64,000 bases of DNA from Nitrosomonas ureae (lineage in GTDB: Bacteria; Pseudomonadota; Gammaproteobacteria; Burkholderiales; Nitrosomonadaceae). The DNA is taken from contig NZ_LT907782.1 in NCBI RefSeq assembly GCF_900206265.1, forward strand, positions 124,001 to 188,000, read 5' to 3'. Numbering within the stretch: position 1 is the first letter of the stretch; each line of letters starts with the position of its first letter. A program made the translations under genes and the position numbers. Under the pieces are notes generated by a model. That model was not told where the DNA came from. It did no database searches and saw nothing but the letters and a program-made list of their open reading frames with translations. Of this stretch, positions 36,133-45,116 are shown one piece after another.

Positions 36133-36755
36133 AGTTAAACTCCTAGGTTCTTATCTTAATGTTTTTGTTTATGTATATCTTTTGTAAAAAATAATTTTAG
36201 TCATCTTGCGCCACATTGTTAATGAAAGATGATTCAATGATTCTGTTTGATCGTATATTCTAGCTCAAAATGACGCTGAGTTATTATTCGTTTGGCAATC
36301 CTGTTAATTGCTCGAGTGATTTCTTTATGTCAGAAATAATATAAAAGCTATCATTATATATTCCTGTTTTATATTATTTTAATTAAATTACGTGGTGATA
36401 AAAATAAGTGTGGGAGGGTGGCGGTGGGTTTCCAGTCGACGCAAAATTATTGACGCTTCATTCATGGAATAAAATTATAATCAATGACCGTTTTATACTT
36501 TGCATATTTTTCTGACATAAACTATCCGCAGATAACGATTAAAATGTACTCTTGATATACAATACGCTTACTATTAAGGCGGTTAATTTAACATGATAAA
36601 AGCTCCAGTAGTTTGAGGGAGTTATTTTGAATTAAGGGCGCCATGAAATGATTCCTTGCTGTTAGGTCAGATGAGAAAGAAGTATCATATCGAGTAAATA
36701 GGATTACTATGTACCTTATCCTGGGTACGATAAATATATTTTTTAGGAGAATCGA
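36133..36755. other. Intergenic region upstream of prkB
   Basis: 623 bp of AT-rich DNA between divergent genes. No gene or repeat seen. TTGATA (36552-36557) and TATTAA (36572-36577) are spaced only 14 bp, too close for a good promoter. A clear TAGGAG ribosome site for prkB is at about 36744. No unambiguous CbbR (LysR-type) site was recognised. Confidence 0.5.
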
Positions 36756-37625
36756 ATGTCGCAAAAACACCCGGTTATCGCCGTTACCGGATCTTCAGGT
36801 GCAGGTACCTCAACGGTAAAGACTAGTTTTGAACATATATTTCGTCGTGAAAAACTAAAGGCGGTTATTGTAGAAGGTGATAGTTTTCATCGCTATGATC
36901 GCGAAGCGATGAAGCAAGCTGTGGCAGAATCGGAAAAAAACAATGGACGCCCGATCAGTCATTTTGGTCCGGAAGCCAATGAATTTGAAAAATTGGAAGC
37001 GTTATTTAAGGAATATAGCAATAACGGCAGCGGACAGACGCGTCTATATCTGCATAATGATGAGGAAGCCAGTCCGTGGCAGCAGAAAGCGGGCACATTT
37101 ACTCCATGGTCACCAATCCCAGCTGGTTCTGATTTATTGTTTTATGAGGGCTTGCACGGCGGTGCAAAGAGTGATACGGCCGATGTTGCCAGATATGTGG
37201 ATTTGCTGGTTGGCGTGGTTCCGATCGTTAATCTTGAATGGATTCAGAAAATATTTCGTGATACCAATGCTCGGGGTTATTCAACAGAAGCGGTAACGCA
37301 CACGATCCTGCGTCGCATGCATGATTATGTGCATTACATTACGCCGCAGTTTTCTCGTACACATATCAACTTCCAGCGCGTGCCCACTGTCGATACGTCC
37401 AATCCGTTTATTGCGCGTGAAATTCCAACGCTGGATGAAAGCCTTGTGGTAATCCGCTTTAGAAACCCGGAAATGGCGGATTTTCCTTTTTTGCTGAGAA
37501 TGATTCATGATTCATTCATGTCGCGCCCCAATACCATTGTTGTTCCAGGCGGAAAAATGGGTATGGCGATTGAACTCATATTGACGCCAGTGATTCTGGA
37601 TATTGTCGCTAAAAGTAGAGTCTAG
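36756..37625 (+). CDS. prkB: Phosphoribulokinase
   Basis: Makes ribulose-1,5-bisphosphate from ribulose-5-phosphate and ATP in the Calvin-Benson cycle. The P-loop TGSSGAGTST is at residues 11-20. Proteobacterial PRK features follow: VEGDSFHRYDREAMKQA, SHFGPEANEF, LFYEGLHGG and RRMHDYVHYITPQFSRTHIN. Length 289 aa fits the octameric proteobacterial form. A strong TAGGAG site precedes the ATG. Its presence indicates autotrophic carbon fixation. It is not next to RuBisCO genes in this window. Confidence 0.96.
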   Translation: MSQKHPVIAVTGSSGAGTSTVKTSFEHIFRREKLKAVIVEGDSFHRYDREAMKQAVAESEKNNGRPISHFGPEANEFEKLEALFKEYSNNGSGQTRLYLHNDEEASPWQQKAGTFTPWSPIPAGSDLLFYEGLHGGAKSDTADVARYVDLLVGVVPIVNLEWIQKIFRDTNARGYSTEAVTHTILRRMHDYVHYITPQFSRTHINFQRVPTVDTSNPFIAREIPTLDESLVVIRFRNPEMADFPFLLRMIHDSFMSRPNTIVVPGGKMGMAIELILTPVILDIVAKSRV

Positions 37626-37772
37626 AAATTTTTTGATCGGCCTCGATTAATTCATGGATTGCGATAATATGTGAATGCTTATTTATCGGATTCTGGATTA
37701 ATCAAAGTGCCGGAAATCCAATTCATGCAGCTGTTCTTAAATATGTCCAGACTGCATTAGCTCTATCCGCTC

Positions 37773-39989
37773 ATGACTTCTTTATTATCCGATCTGAATC
37801 CGCAGCAACTGGAAGCGATTACATTGCCACACCAGTCTGTGTTGGTTTTAGCTGGTGCCGGTAGCGGTAAGACACGCGTATTGACGACGCGCATTGCATA
37901 TCTGATCCAATCGGAGCAAGTAAGTCCGAGCGGTATTCTGGCTGTTACATTTACCAACAAAGCAGCTAAGGAGATGCTGGCGCGGATTACCGCTATGCTG
38001 CCGATTAATCCGCGCGGAATGTGGATTGGGACATTTCATGGATTGTGTCACCGCATGTTGCGCTCGCATTATCAAGATGCCGGTTTGCCTCAAGCGTTTC
38101 AGATCCTGGATTCTGCGGATCAATTGGCTTTAATTAAACGTATCTTGAAAGATTTATCCGCTGACGACAAGAAATTCCCGCCCCGTCAAGTTCAGTGGTT
38201 TATCAACAATGCCAAGGAATCTGGTTTACGTGCCGCTTATGTTACGCCCGATGATGTTTTCTCACGCCACATGCTCGAATTTTATCAAGCATATGAGCAG
38301 CGATGTCATAAAGAGGGTGCCGTGGATTTCGCCGAATTGTTGTTACGCAGTTATGAACTGCTGAGCCGCAATGAAATCTTATGTCAGCATTACCGGGAAC
38401 GTTTTAATCATATTCTGGTGGATGAATTTCAGGATACTAATCCACTGCAATACAAATGGCTCAAATTGCTGGCGGGTACGGGAACGAAGGAAACGGCGGC
38501 GGTTTTTGCGGTCGGTGATGATGACCAAAGCATTTATGCGTTTCGTGGTGCATACAGCGGCAACATGAAAGACTTTGAGCGCGACTTTGGCATCACAAAA
38601 ATAATCAAGCTGGAGCAGAATTATCGATCCCATGGGAATATTCTGGATGCAGCTAATGCATTAATTGAAAATAATAGCGAGCGTTTGGGTAAAAATCTTT
38701 GGACTGCTGAGGGAAGGGGCGAGCCATTACGTGTTTACAACGCGCCAAATGATTTCGATGAAGCCGCATTTATTGTTGAAGAAGTTAAAACTTTGCATGC
38801 GGAGGAGGGTATCGCCTTATCAGAAATTGCGTTGCTATATCGCTCCAATGCACAATCACGAGTACTTGAACACAGCTTGTTTAATGCTGCAATACCTTAT
38901 CGTGTCTATGGGGGTATGCGATTCTTTGATCGTCAGGAAATCAAACACGCATTAGCTTATTTACGCTTAATTGCCAATCCTGATGATGATGGCGCTTTAT
39001 TGCGTGTCATCAACTTTCCGGCACGTGGTATAGGTGCTCGTAGCTTGGAACAATTGCAAGATGATGCCAAAGCTCAAGGTCACAGCCTGTGGGCGGCAGC
39101 ATTGCAAAAATGTGGCGGTGAAGTGTCATTGTTGCAAGAATCGCACAAATCCTTAAAAGGTGTAGCCAAGTTTGTATTTCTGATCATGACGATGCGTCAA
39201 AGCTGTGGCGAGTTACTGTTGCCTCAAATTGTAGAGTACATGCTGATTCATAGTGAGCTATTGGTGCATTATGCCAAAGAGCGCGAAAGTTCGGAAAGGC
39301 TCGAAAATTTGAATGAGCTAATTAATGCTGCGACCAGTTTTGTGCATGAAACCGGAAATGACAGTCTGACCGAGTTTCTTGCTCACGCTTCACTGGAAGC
39401 TGGTGAGCATCAGGCCGGCAGCGGTCGGGATGCATTGCAATTGATGACAGTTCATGCAGCTAAAGGATTGGAGTTTCATACTGTGTTTCTAAGCGGATTG
39501 GAGGAGGGGCTTTTCCCGCATGAGAACAGTTTGAATGAAAGCAATGGCATCGCTGAGGAAAGGCGCTTGATGTACGTGGCCATGACACGCGCTCGCCGCC
39601 GGTTATATCTGAGTTTTACGCAAAGCCGAATGCTACATGGCCAAACTCGATATAACATTGCGTCACGCTTTCTCGATGAAATTCCACAAGCCTGCTTAAA
39701 ATGGCTGCAGGCTGGACCGAGAAATCCGGATACCTTCCTCCGCTACTCGAATGCGACTAGTCAAACCTCTGTGGATGCATCAAGAAATTCGTCAGGTATC
39801 CACTCTAGATCTTTCAACAGTGGTATTGGTGGATGGAAAATCGGACAGAGCGTGATGCATGCCAAATTCGGTGTCGGTGTTATTATCAATTGTGAAGGTT
39901 GCGGCAGTGATGCGAGAGTTCAGGTAAATTTTGATCAAGCTGGAATGAAATGGCTGTCGCTTGAATATGCAAAGTTGTCGACAGTTTAA
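37773..39989 (+). CDS. uvrD: DNA helicase II, UvrD/PcrA type
   Basis: Superfamily 1A 3'-5' DNA helicase for nucleotide-excision and mismatch repair. Walker A AGAGSGKT is at residues 27-34; DEFQDTN, GDDDQSIYAFRGA, QNYRSHG, LMTVHAAKGLEF and VAMTRARRRLYLSF are the following helicase motifs in order. The C-terminal Tudor-like piece WKIGQSVMHAKFGVGVI distinguishes UvrD/PcrA from Rep. Length 738 aa. It is 147 bp downstream of prkB and convergent with the first BNR-repeat gene. Confidence 0.93.
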   Translation: MTSLLSDLNPQQLEAITLPHQSVLVLAGAGSGKTRVLTTRIAYLIQSEQVSPSGILAVTFTNKAAKEMLARITAMLPINPRGMWIGTFHGLCHRMLRSHYQDAGLPQAFQILDSADQLALIKRILKDLSADDKKFPPRQVQWFINNAKESGLRAAYVTPDDVFSRHMLEFYQAYEQRCHKEGAVDFAELLLRSYELLSRNEILCQHYRERFNHILVDEFQDTNPLQYKWLKLLAGTGTKETAAVFAVGDDDQSIYAFRGAYSGNMKDFERDFGITKIIKLEQNYRSHGNILDAANALIENNSERLGKNLWTAEGRGEPLRVYNAPNDFDEAAFIVEEVKTLHAEEGIALSEIALLYRSNAQSRVLEHSLFNAAIPYRVYGGMRFFDRQEIKHALAYLRLIANPDDDGALLRVINFPARGIGARSLEQLQDDAKAQGHSLWAAALQKCGGEVSLLQESHKSLKGVAKFVFLIMTMRQSCGELLLPQIVEYMLIHSELLVHYAKERESSERLENLNELINAATSFVHETGNDSLTEFLAHASLEAGEHQAGSGRDALQLMTVHAAKGLEFHTVFLSGLEEGLFPHENSLNESNGIAEERRLMYVAMTRARRRLYLSFTQSRMLHGQTRYNIASRFLDEIPQACLKWLQAGPRNPDTFLRYSNATSQTSVDASRNSSGIHSRSFNSGIGGWKIGQSVMHAKFGVGVIINCEGCGSDARVQVNFDQAGMKWLSLEYAKLSTV

Positions 39990-40041
39990 ACAGGGGGAGC
40001 TTATCGGACAGAATGATTTCAGCAGAAATTAAGCTATCGAT

Positions 40042-40071
40042 AATGCCACCTAGTTTCAGCTAGATGGCATT
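40042..40071. terminator. Bidirectional terminator between uvrD and the BNR-repeat gene
   Basis: AATGCCACCTAG (40042-40053) pairs with CTAGATGGCATT (40060-40071) with a single mismatch around the loop TTTCAG, 12-bp arms. It lies between the convergent stops of uvrD (39989) and the propeller gene (40090). Confidence 0.7.
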
Positions 40072-40089
40072 GTACAATTCTCGATTCTG

Positions 40090-42231
40090 TTATTTATCGG
40101 GAAATCCTGCAACTGCCCAAGTTAAACCACCATTTGTTGATTTGTAGATATTATTTCTCGCAGCGCCTAAAACCGTAGAATCTACCGCATAGGTGGGTGA
40201 TATTTGGAATTCAGTGAATTGAATATTTTCGTTTTCAAGCAACGATAAGGTTATATTTTGAGAAGCAGTGACTGCACCGGCTCCGTTCAGATTTGCACGG
40301 AACAATCCTTTGCCGCGAACATTGACAAAGATATTCCGGTCAGTGCCAAAATCCGGTGAAAATTCCACTTGCTGGACAACAGCATTTGAGCCCACCGAAG
40401 CATGGGTTTCTTTGCTCCAGGTAGTACCCCCATCGGTCGAGCGGTAAATGCCATTGTTTGTGCCAGCGATTACCAGATTATCGGTGGTGAATTGCGGAGA
40501 TACCGCAACCCACGTATATCTTTGTCCCCCCCAACCGATCGATACGATCGAGCTAGCTCCCACGCGTAAGAAGGTGTCTCCGCCATCCTGAGTGCGCCAT
40601 ACCTGTCCTGCGCGTGTAGCGGCAAATGCGGTGCGATCGTTGGCATAATTAGGCGAGACGGCGACGCTTGTAATCGGATGATTCAGTGGAACGCCGCGTT
40701 GCAGCCGCCAGGTTTTTCCAAAGTCTTTTGTATGCAGCACACCATGAAATCTCGATCCGAAATAAATTTCCTGATCGTTAGTAAAGTTTGGCGATGCTGC
40801 CAGGGTAGTGAAAGTGACGAGATCAGGGTTTATGGCAGTAAATCGAGGTACAAACTTGACGTTCCAACTATCTCCGAAATCGGTTGATTTCCCTATGAAT
40901 CCATTTCTTGCCGATATTACCGTTTGAGTGCCATTAGGATTTTGTACAATATCCGAATCAAAGAAATTTAACTTGTGTTCCTTGGGATTAGGCCAACCAC
41001 TGGTAGACCATGTGCTGCCGCCATCAGCAGAAATGGCTATGCCACGGCCGACATAAGTTGTGGCAATCATCTTTTGATCGCTGCTGAAACTCGAAGATGC
41101 AGCAAGTCCTGTCATTAGGCCTCTTCGGGTCTGTCGTTGCTTCCATGTTGTGCCGCCGTTACTCGATAAAAACAGCCCATCGAATACTGGTAAAAAAATG
41201 GTTTTATCCGTGGCATAGGTTCGGGATACTTGCAGGTCTGTCATTTCATTGAGTAATGTGGTTTGCTTTGTGACTTGAGCTCCTGAATTGAACAGCGTCC
41301 AATTATTACCTTTATCCGTGGATTTAAATATCGATTGCCTTAAGCTGGTGCAGAATACAGTGCGATCGATCGCGTAATTCGGTGAGACCGCTATATTGTT
41401 GATTGCTTCGTTAGGTAAGTTGTTTCCTTTGTTGATAAAGGTACTTCCTCCGTCACTGCTATAAAAAATCCCAAAGCTTGGAGTCGCCAGAAATATTTCT
41501 GTGGCGTCTCCTGGTGCGATGGCCATATCATAGACAATGGTTCCTGTTGGATTTCCCAAATCGATCCAATCATTACCACTGTTAGTGGATTTTTGTAAGT
41601 AACCCGAGTCGCTTGCGATCACTAAAGTGTTATCGGTAGCGTAGTTGGGTGAAATTGCAATGACCGTTACTTTGTTGGTTTTATCGAGTACCTGAACCCA
41701 GTTTGCATTGGTGCTGGAGCGGCGGAACAGGGCTCCGTTGGCATCGGTGAAGAAAAGCACATAATCCGTACCGGATTCAGCAACCTCCATTTTTCTTACA
41801 ATCAAATTTGATGCAGCAAGGCCGGTATTATAGGTTTCCCAGGAGTCGCCGCGGTTGGTTGATCGATAAATCCCGCCTTTGCCTTTGAGGCCCGCAAATA
41901 CAGTTTGATCGCTAGCAAACTTTGGGGAGACACGAAGAACACTATATTCGTAGGGATGGTTCATTCCATTCGGAATATCGGTCCAGTTAAGCCCTCCATC
42001 GGTTGAACGCAGAATTTCATTGTAACGCCAACCAGTATATGCACCGTCGGTTACTAGAAACATCGTTTTATCACTGGCATAATTCGGCGATGCGGCAAAA
42101 GCATATACCATGTCATGAGGCGTATGCGCGCGCGTACTTGTAGCGATGATGCCAATTGACAAGAAGAACGTAGTAATTATGGCGATCCGCCGAATACTAC
42201 CAATCTGAATTTTATTTAATTTAACAAACAT
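40090..42231 (-). CDS. Secreted BNR/Asp-box repeat protein, copy 1
   Basis: 713 aa, predicted exported beta-propeller protein. A signal peptide (FFLSIGIIATSTRAH) is followed by about 12 repeats of the type VSPNYAxDRTVF...STDGGxTW, each with an Asp-box (S-x-D/N-x-G-x-T/S-W/F). This is the sialidase/YCF48-like repeat class; no catalytic sialidase residues were recognised. The start is ATG 42231: the in-frame ATG at 42246 would place the AAGGAG ribosome site inside the gene. Two near-identical paralogues follow upstream in tandem, and their upstream DNA also matches. No PEP-CTERM or LPXTG tail is present; the protein ends AVAGFPDK. Function unknown. Confidence 0.85.
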   Translation of the reverse strand: MFVKLNKIQIGSIRRIAIITTFFLSIGIIATSTRAHTPHDMVYAFAASPNYASDKTMFLVTDGAYTGWRYNEILRSTDGGLNWTDIPNGMNHPYEYSVLRVSPKFASDQTVFAGLKGKGGIYRSTNRGDSWETYNTGLAASNLIVRKMEVAESGTDYVLFFTDANGALFRRSSTNANWVQVLDKTNKVTVIAISPNYATDNTLVIASDSGYLQKSTNSGNDWIDLGNPTGTIVYDMAIAPGDATEIFLATPSFGIFYSSDGGSTFINKGNNLPNEAINNIAVSPNYAIDRTVFCTSLRQSIFKSTDKGNNWTLFNSGAQVTKQTTLLNEMTDLQVSRTYATDKTIFLPVFDGLFLSSNGGTTWKQRQTRRGLMTGLAASSSFSSDQKMIATTYVGRGIAISADGGSTWSTSGWPNPKEHKLNFFDSDIVQNPNGTQTVISARNGFIGKSTDFGDSWNVKFVPRFTAINPDLVTFTTLAASPNFTNDQEIYFGSRFHGVLHTKDFGKTWRLQRGVPLNHPITSVAVSPNYANDRTAFAATRAGQVWRTQDGGDTFLRVGASSIVSIGWGGQRYTWVAVSPQFTTDNLVIAGTNNGIYRSTDGGTTWSKETHASVGSNAVVQQVEFSPDFGTDRNIFVNVRGKGLFRANLNGAGAVTASQNITLSLLENENIQFTEFQISPTYAVDSTVLGAARNNIYKSTNGGLTWAVAGFPDK

Positions 42232-42419
42232 ATTTAACTCCTTCAAGTTTGGACTGCTCCTTGATCATTGACTTGACCACATCAATTGAGATTAAGGTTA
42301 GTAGAAATATATTTTTATACCAATGATTATTGGATTATTTTGTAATAATTACCCCTATGTTCTGAACTTGCTTATTGTTTCAGATGGCCTGGCGCAATTT
42401 ATAATTGCGTATATCCCGG

Positions 42420-44561
42420 TTAATTATCGGGAAATCCTGCCACTGCCCAGGTTAGACCGCCGTTTGTTGATTTATAAATATTTTTTCTTGCAGCACCTAC
42501 AATCGTAGAATCTACCGCATATGTAGGCGATATCTGAAATTCCGTAAATTGAATATTCTCGTTCTCAAGCAGTGATAAGGTTATATTCTGCGAGGTGGTG
42601 ACTGCGCCAGCTCCATTTAGATTTGCGCGGAACAGCCCTTTGCCGCGGACATTGACAAAGATATTCCGGTCGGTAGTGCCGAAATTTGGTGAAAATTCCA
42701 CTTGCTGAACAACAGCATTAGCTCCCACTGAAGCATGGGTTTCTTTTGTCCAAGTGTTGCCCCTGTTGGTCGAGCGATAAATACCATTGTTTGTGCCAAC
42801 AATCACAAGATTATCAGTAGCAAATCGCGGAGATACTGCGATCCACGTATATCTTTGTCCAGCCCACCCGATTGCTACGATCGAGCTAGCACCTACACGT
42901 AGAAAAGTATCACCGCCATCCTGAGTGCGCCATACCTGTCCTGCCCGGGTGGCGGCAAATGCGGTGCGGTCGTTGGCATAGTTAGGTGAAACCGCCACAC
43001 TTGTAATAGGATGTGTCAATGGAACTCCATGCTGCAACCGTAAGGTTTTGCCAGCATCTTTTGTTTGAATGACACCATGAAATCTCGTGCCGAGATAGAT
43101 CTCTTTATCGTTAGTAAAATTCGGCGATGCTGCAAGTACAGTGAAGGTAACAGGATCTGGATCTATCGCAACAAATCTTGGAACATGATTGACAACCCAA
43201 CTTTCTCCAAAATCGATAGAATTCCCAATACCTCCGCTGGTTGCGGAAATAATAGTTTGAGTACCGTTAGGATTTTTTACGACCTGCGAATCGAAGAAAT
43301 TCATCCTCCTTCCCGTTGGATTGGGCCAACCGCTGGTAGACCATGTTGTGCCGCTATTGGTAGAAACGGCTATACCCCTTCCGAAATAGGTTGTGGCAAT
43401 CATGTCTTGACTACTGTTGAAACTAGTAGATAGCGCAAGTCCTGTCAGTATTTCCATTCGTGTTTGTCTTTGCAGCCATGTGGTGCCACCGTTCCTCGAA
43501 ATAAAAAGACCGTCGAATACCGGTAAAAAAATTGTCTTGTCGGTTGCATAAGTTCGAGATATTTGCAAGTCCGTCATTTCATTGATTAATGGAGTTTGTT
43601 TGGTGACCTTGGCTCCTGAATTGAACAGCGCCCAATTATTACCTTTATCCGTGGATTTAAATACCGATTGAGTCAGGCTGGTACAGAAAACTGTGCGATC
43701 GATCGCGTAGTTCGGTGAAACTGCTATGTTATTGATTGCTTCGTCGGGAAGATTAGTTCCTTTATTAATAAATGAGCTACCTCCATTATTGCTATAAAAG
43801 ATTCCAAAGTTTGGCGTAGCAAGGAATATTTCTGCACCTCCAGGGGCGATGGCCATATCGTGGATGATGGTTCCTGTTGGTGTTCCCAAATTGATCCAAT
43901 CAGTTCCTCCGTTAGTGGATTTTTTTAAACTTCCGGTACTGCTCGCAATCAGCAAAGTACGATCGGTGGCGTAGTTTGGTGATATCGCAATAACCGTTAC
44001 TTTGTTAGTTTTATCGAGCACTTGAACCCAGCTTGCATTGGTACTGGAACGACGGAATAAGGCTCCACTGGCATCGGCAAAAAAGAGCACATAGCCCGTG
44101 TTGGATTCAGCAACCTCCATTTTCCTTACAATCAAATTTGAGGCTGCGAGCCCTGTGTTATAAGGCTCCCAAGAGTCGCCACGGTTAGTTGATCGATAAA
44201 CACCGGCTCTTCCTTGGAAACCGGCGAAAACAGTTTGGTCGGTACTAAATTTTGGTGAAACACGAAGAACGCTCAATTCGTACGGGTGATCCATTCCGTT
44301 TGGAATATCTGTCCACGTAAGTCCCCCATCAGTTGATCGCAGAATTTCATCGTAGCGCCAACCGGTATATGCGCCTATGTTTGCCATAAACATTGTTTTA
44401 TCAGTGGCATAATTGGGTGATGCGGCAAATGCAAGTATCATGTCATGAGGCGTATGCGCGCGTGTACTTGTAGCGATGATGCCAATTGACAAGAAAAACG
44501 CAGTAATTATGGCAATTCGCCGAATACTGTCAATCTGAATTTTGTTTGATTTAATTAACAT
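42420..44561 (-). CDS. Secreted BNR/Asp-box repeat protein, copy 2
   Basis: 713 aa, paralogue of the genes on both sides, with the same signal peptide, the same 12-repeat layout and nearly the same end (AVAGFPDN). Differences are scattered point changes and a few codon insertions or deletions, such as FGTTDRNIF where the others have FGTDRNIF. It is separated from copy 1 by 188 bp that still contain matching upstream sequence (TTAAGG.TAGTAGAAATAT in front of copy 1). Many substitutions compared with copies 1 and 3 fall in repeats 1-7, while the last third (AASPNFTND onwards) is most alike. No frameshift or stop. Confidence 0.85.
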   Translation of the reverse strand: MLIKSNKIQIDSIRRIAIITAFFLSIGIIATSTRAHTPHDMILAFAASPNYATDKTMFMANIGAYTGWRYDEILRSTDGGLTWTDIPNGMDHPYELSVLRVSPKFSTDQTVFAGFQGRAGVYRSTNRGDSWEPYNTGLAASNLIVRKMEVAESNTGYVLFFADASGALFRRSSTNASWVQVLDKTNKVTVIAISPNYATDRTLLIASSTGSLKKSTNGGTDWINLGTPTGTIIHDMAIAPGGAEIFLATPNFGIFYSNNGGSSFINKGTNLPDEAINNIAVSPNYAIDRTVFCTSLTQSVFKSTDKGNNWALFNSGAKVTKQTPLINEMTDLQISRTYATDKTIFLPVFDGLFISRNGGTTWLQRQTRMEILTGLALSTSFNSSQDMIATTYFGRGIAVSTNSGTTWSTSGWPNPTGRRMNFFDSQVVKNPNGTQTIISATSGGIGNSIDFGESWVVNHVPRFVAIDPDPVTFTVLAASPNFTNDKEIYLGTRFHGVIQTKDAGKTLRLQHGVPLTHPITSVAVSPNYANDRTAFAATRAGQVWRTQDGGDTFLRVGASSIVAIGWAGQRYTWIAVSPRFATDNLVIVGTNNGIYRSTNRGNTWTKETHASVGANAVVQQVEFSPNFGTTDRNIFVNVRGKGLFRANLNGAGAVTTSQNITLSLLENENIQFTEFQISPTYAVDSTIVGAARKNIYKSTNGGLTWAVAGFPDN

Positions 44562-45116
44562 GTTTAATCCTTAAAGTTTTAGTTGATCGCTGATTCTATG
44601 AAATGGACATCTTGCTATGAACTAATTAATAAGTCCTGAATATTTTCTTAGTTGATTGATTTTAAGGGAATAGTTCTAAGGTCAACGAGAATATCTTTTT
44701 ATATTGATAGACTCCCGTGATTTTTTCTAGACTATTCTCGTATAGCTTTTGCGAAACCTTAAAAGTCTTACGTGGATAACTGGAGAGATCTGTAGATTAC
44801 ACTGCGGATGCGTTTTAGCAGAGGGCATTGCACGGAGCAGCGAAAACACTTATGAGGACAATGGCTAATCAAGGTTTTAATAAATTTTCCATGCTGCCTG
44901 CTTGATGAATAATCATTACCATCTCATTTTTGAATCGCTTGTATGATGGAAGGCTAATCAGTTATTTTTTTAGAAGTTGTCACTCATTAACCTTGTAGAA
45001 TAATTATCGTTGCATGCTTCAGCTTACCCCATCGTGTAACTTGGAAATTCTCTCTGAGCTCTAGACCAGTTTGTTGTCCCAACTAGTCTAGAGCAATTTA
45101 CAATGGCGTATCCCGG
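44562..45116. other. Spacer between BNR copies 2 and 3
   Basis: 555 bp. The part next to copy 2 contains the shared upstream box CTAAGGTCAACGAGAATATC (about 44676-44695), matching the boxes in front of copies 1 and 3. The part next to copy 3 (45091-45116, AGAGCAATTTACAATGGCGT) resembles the 3' flank of copy 2. The middle shows no gene. Confidence 0.6.
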
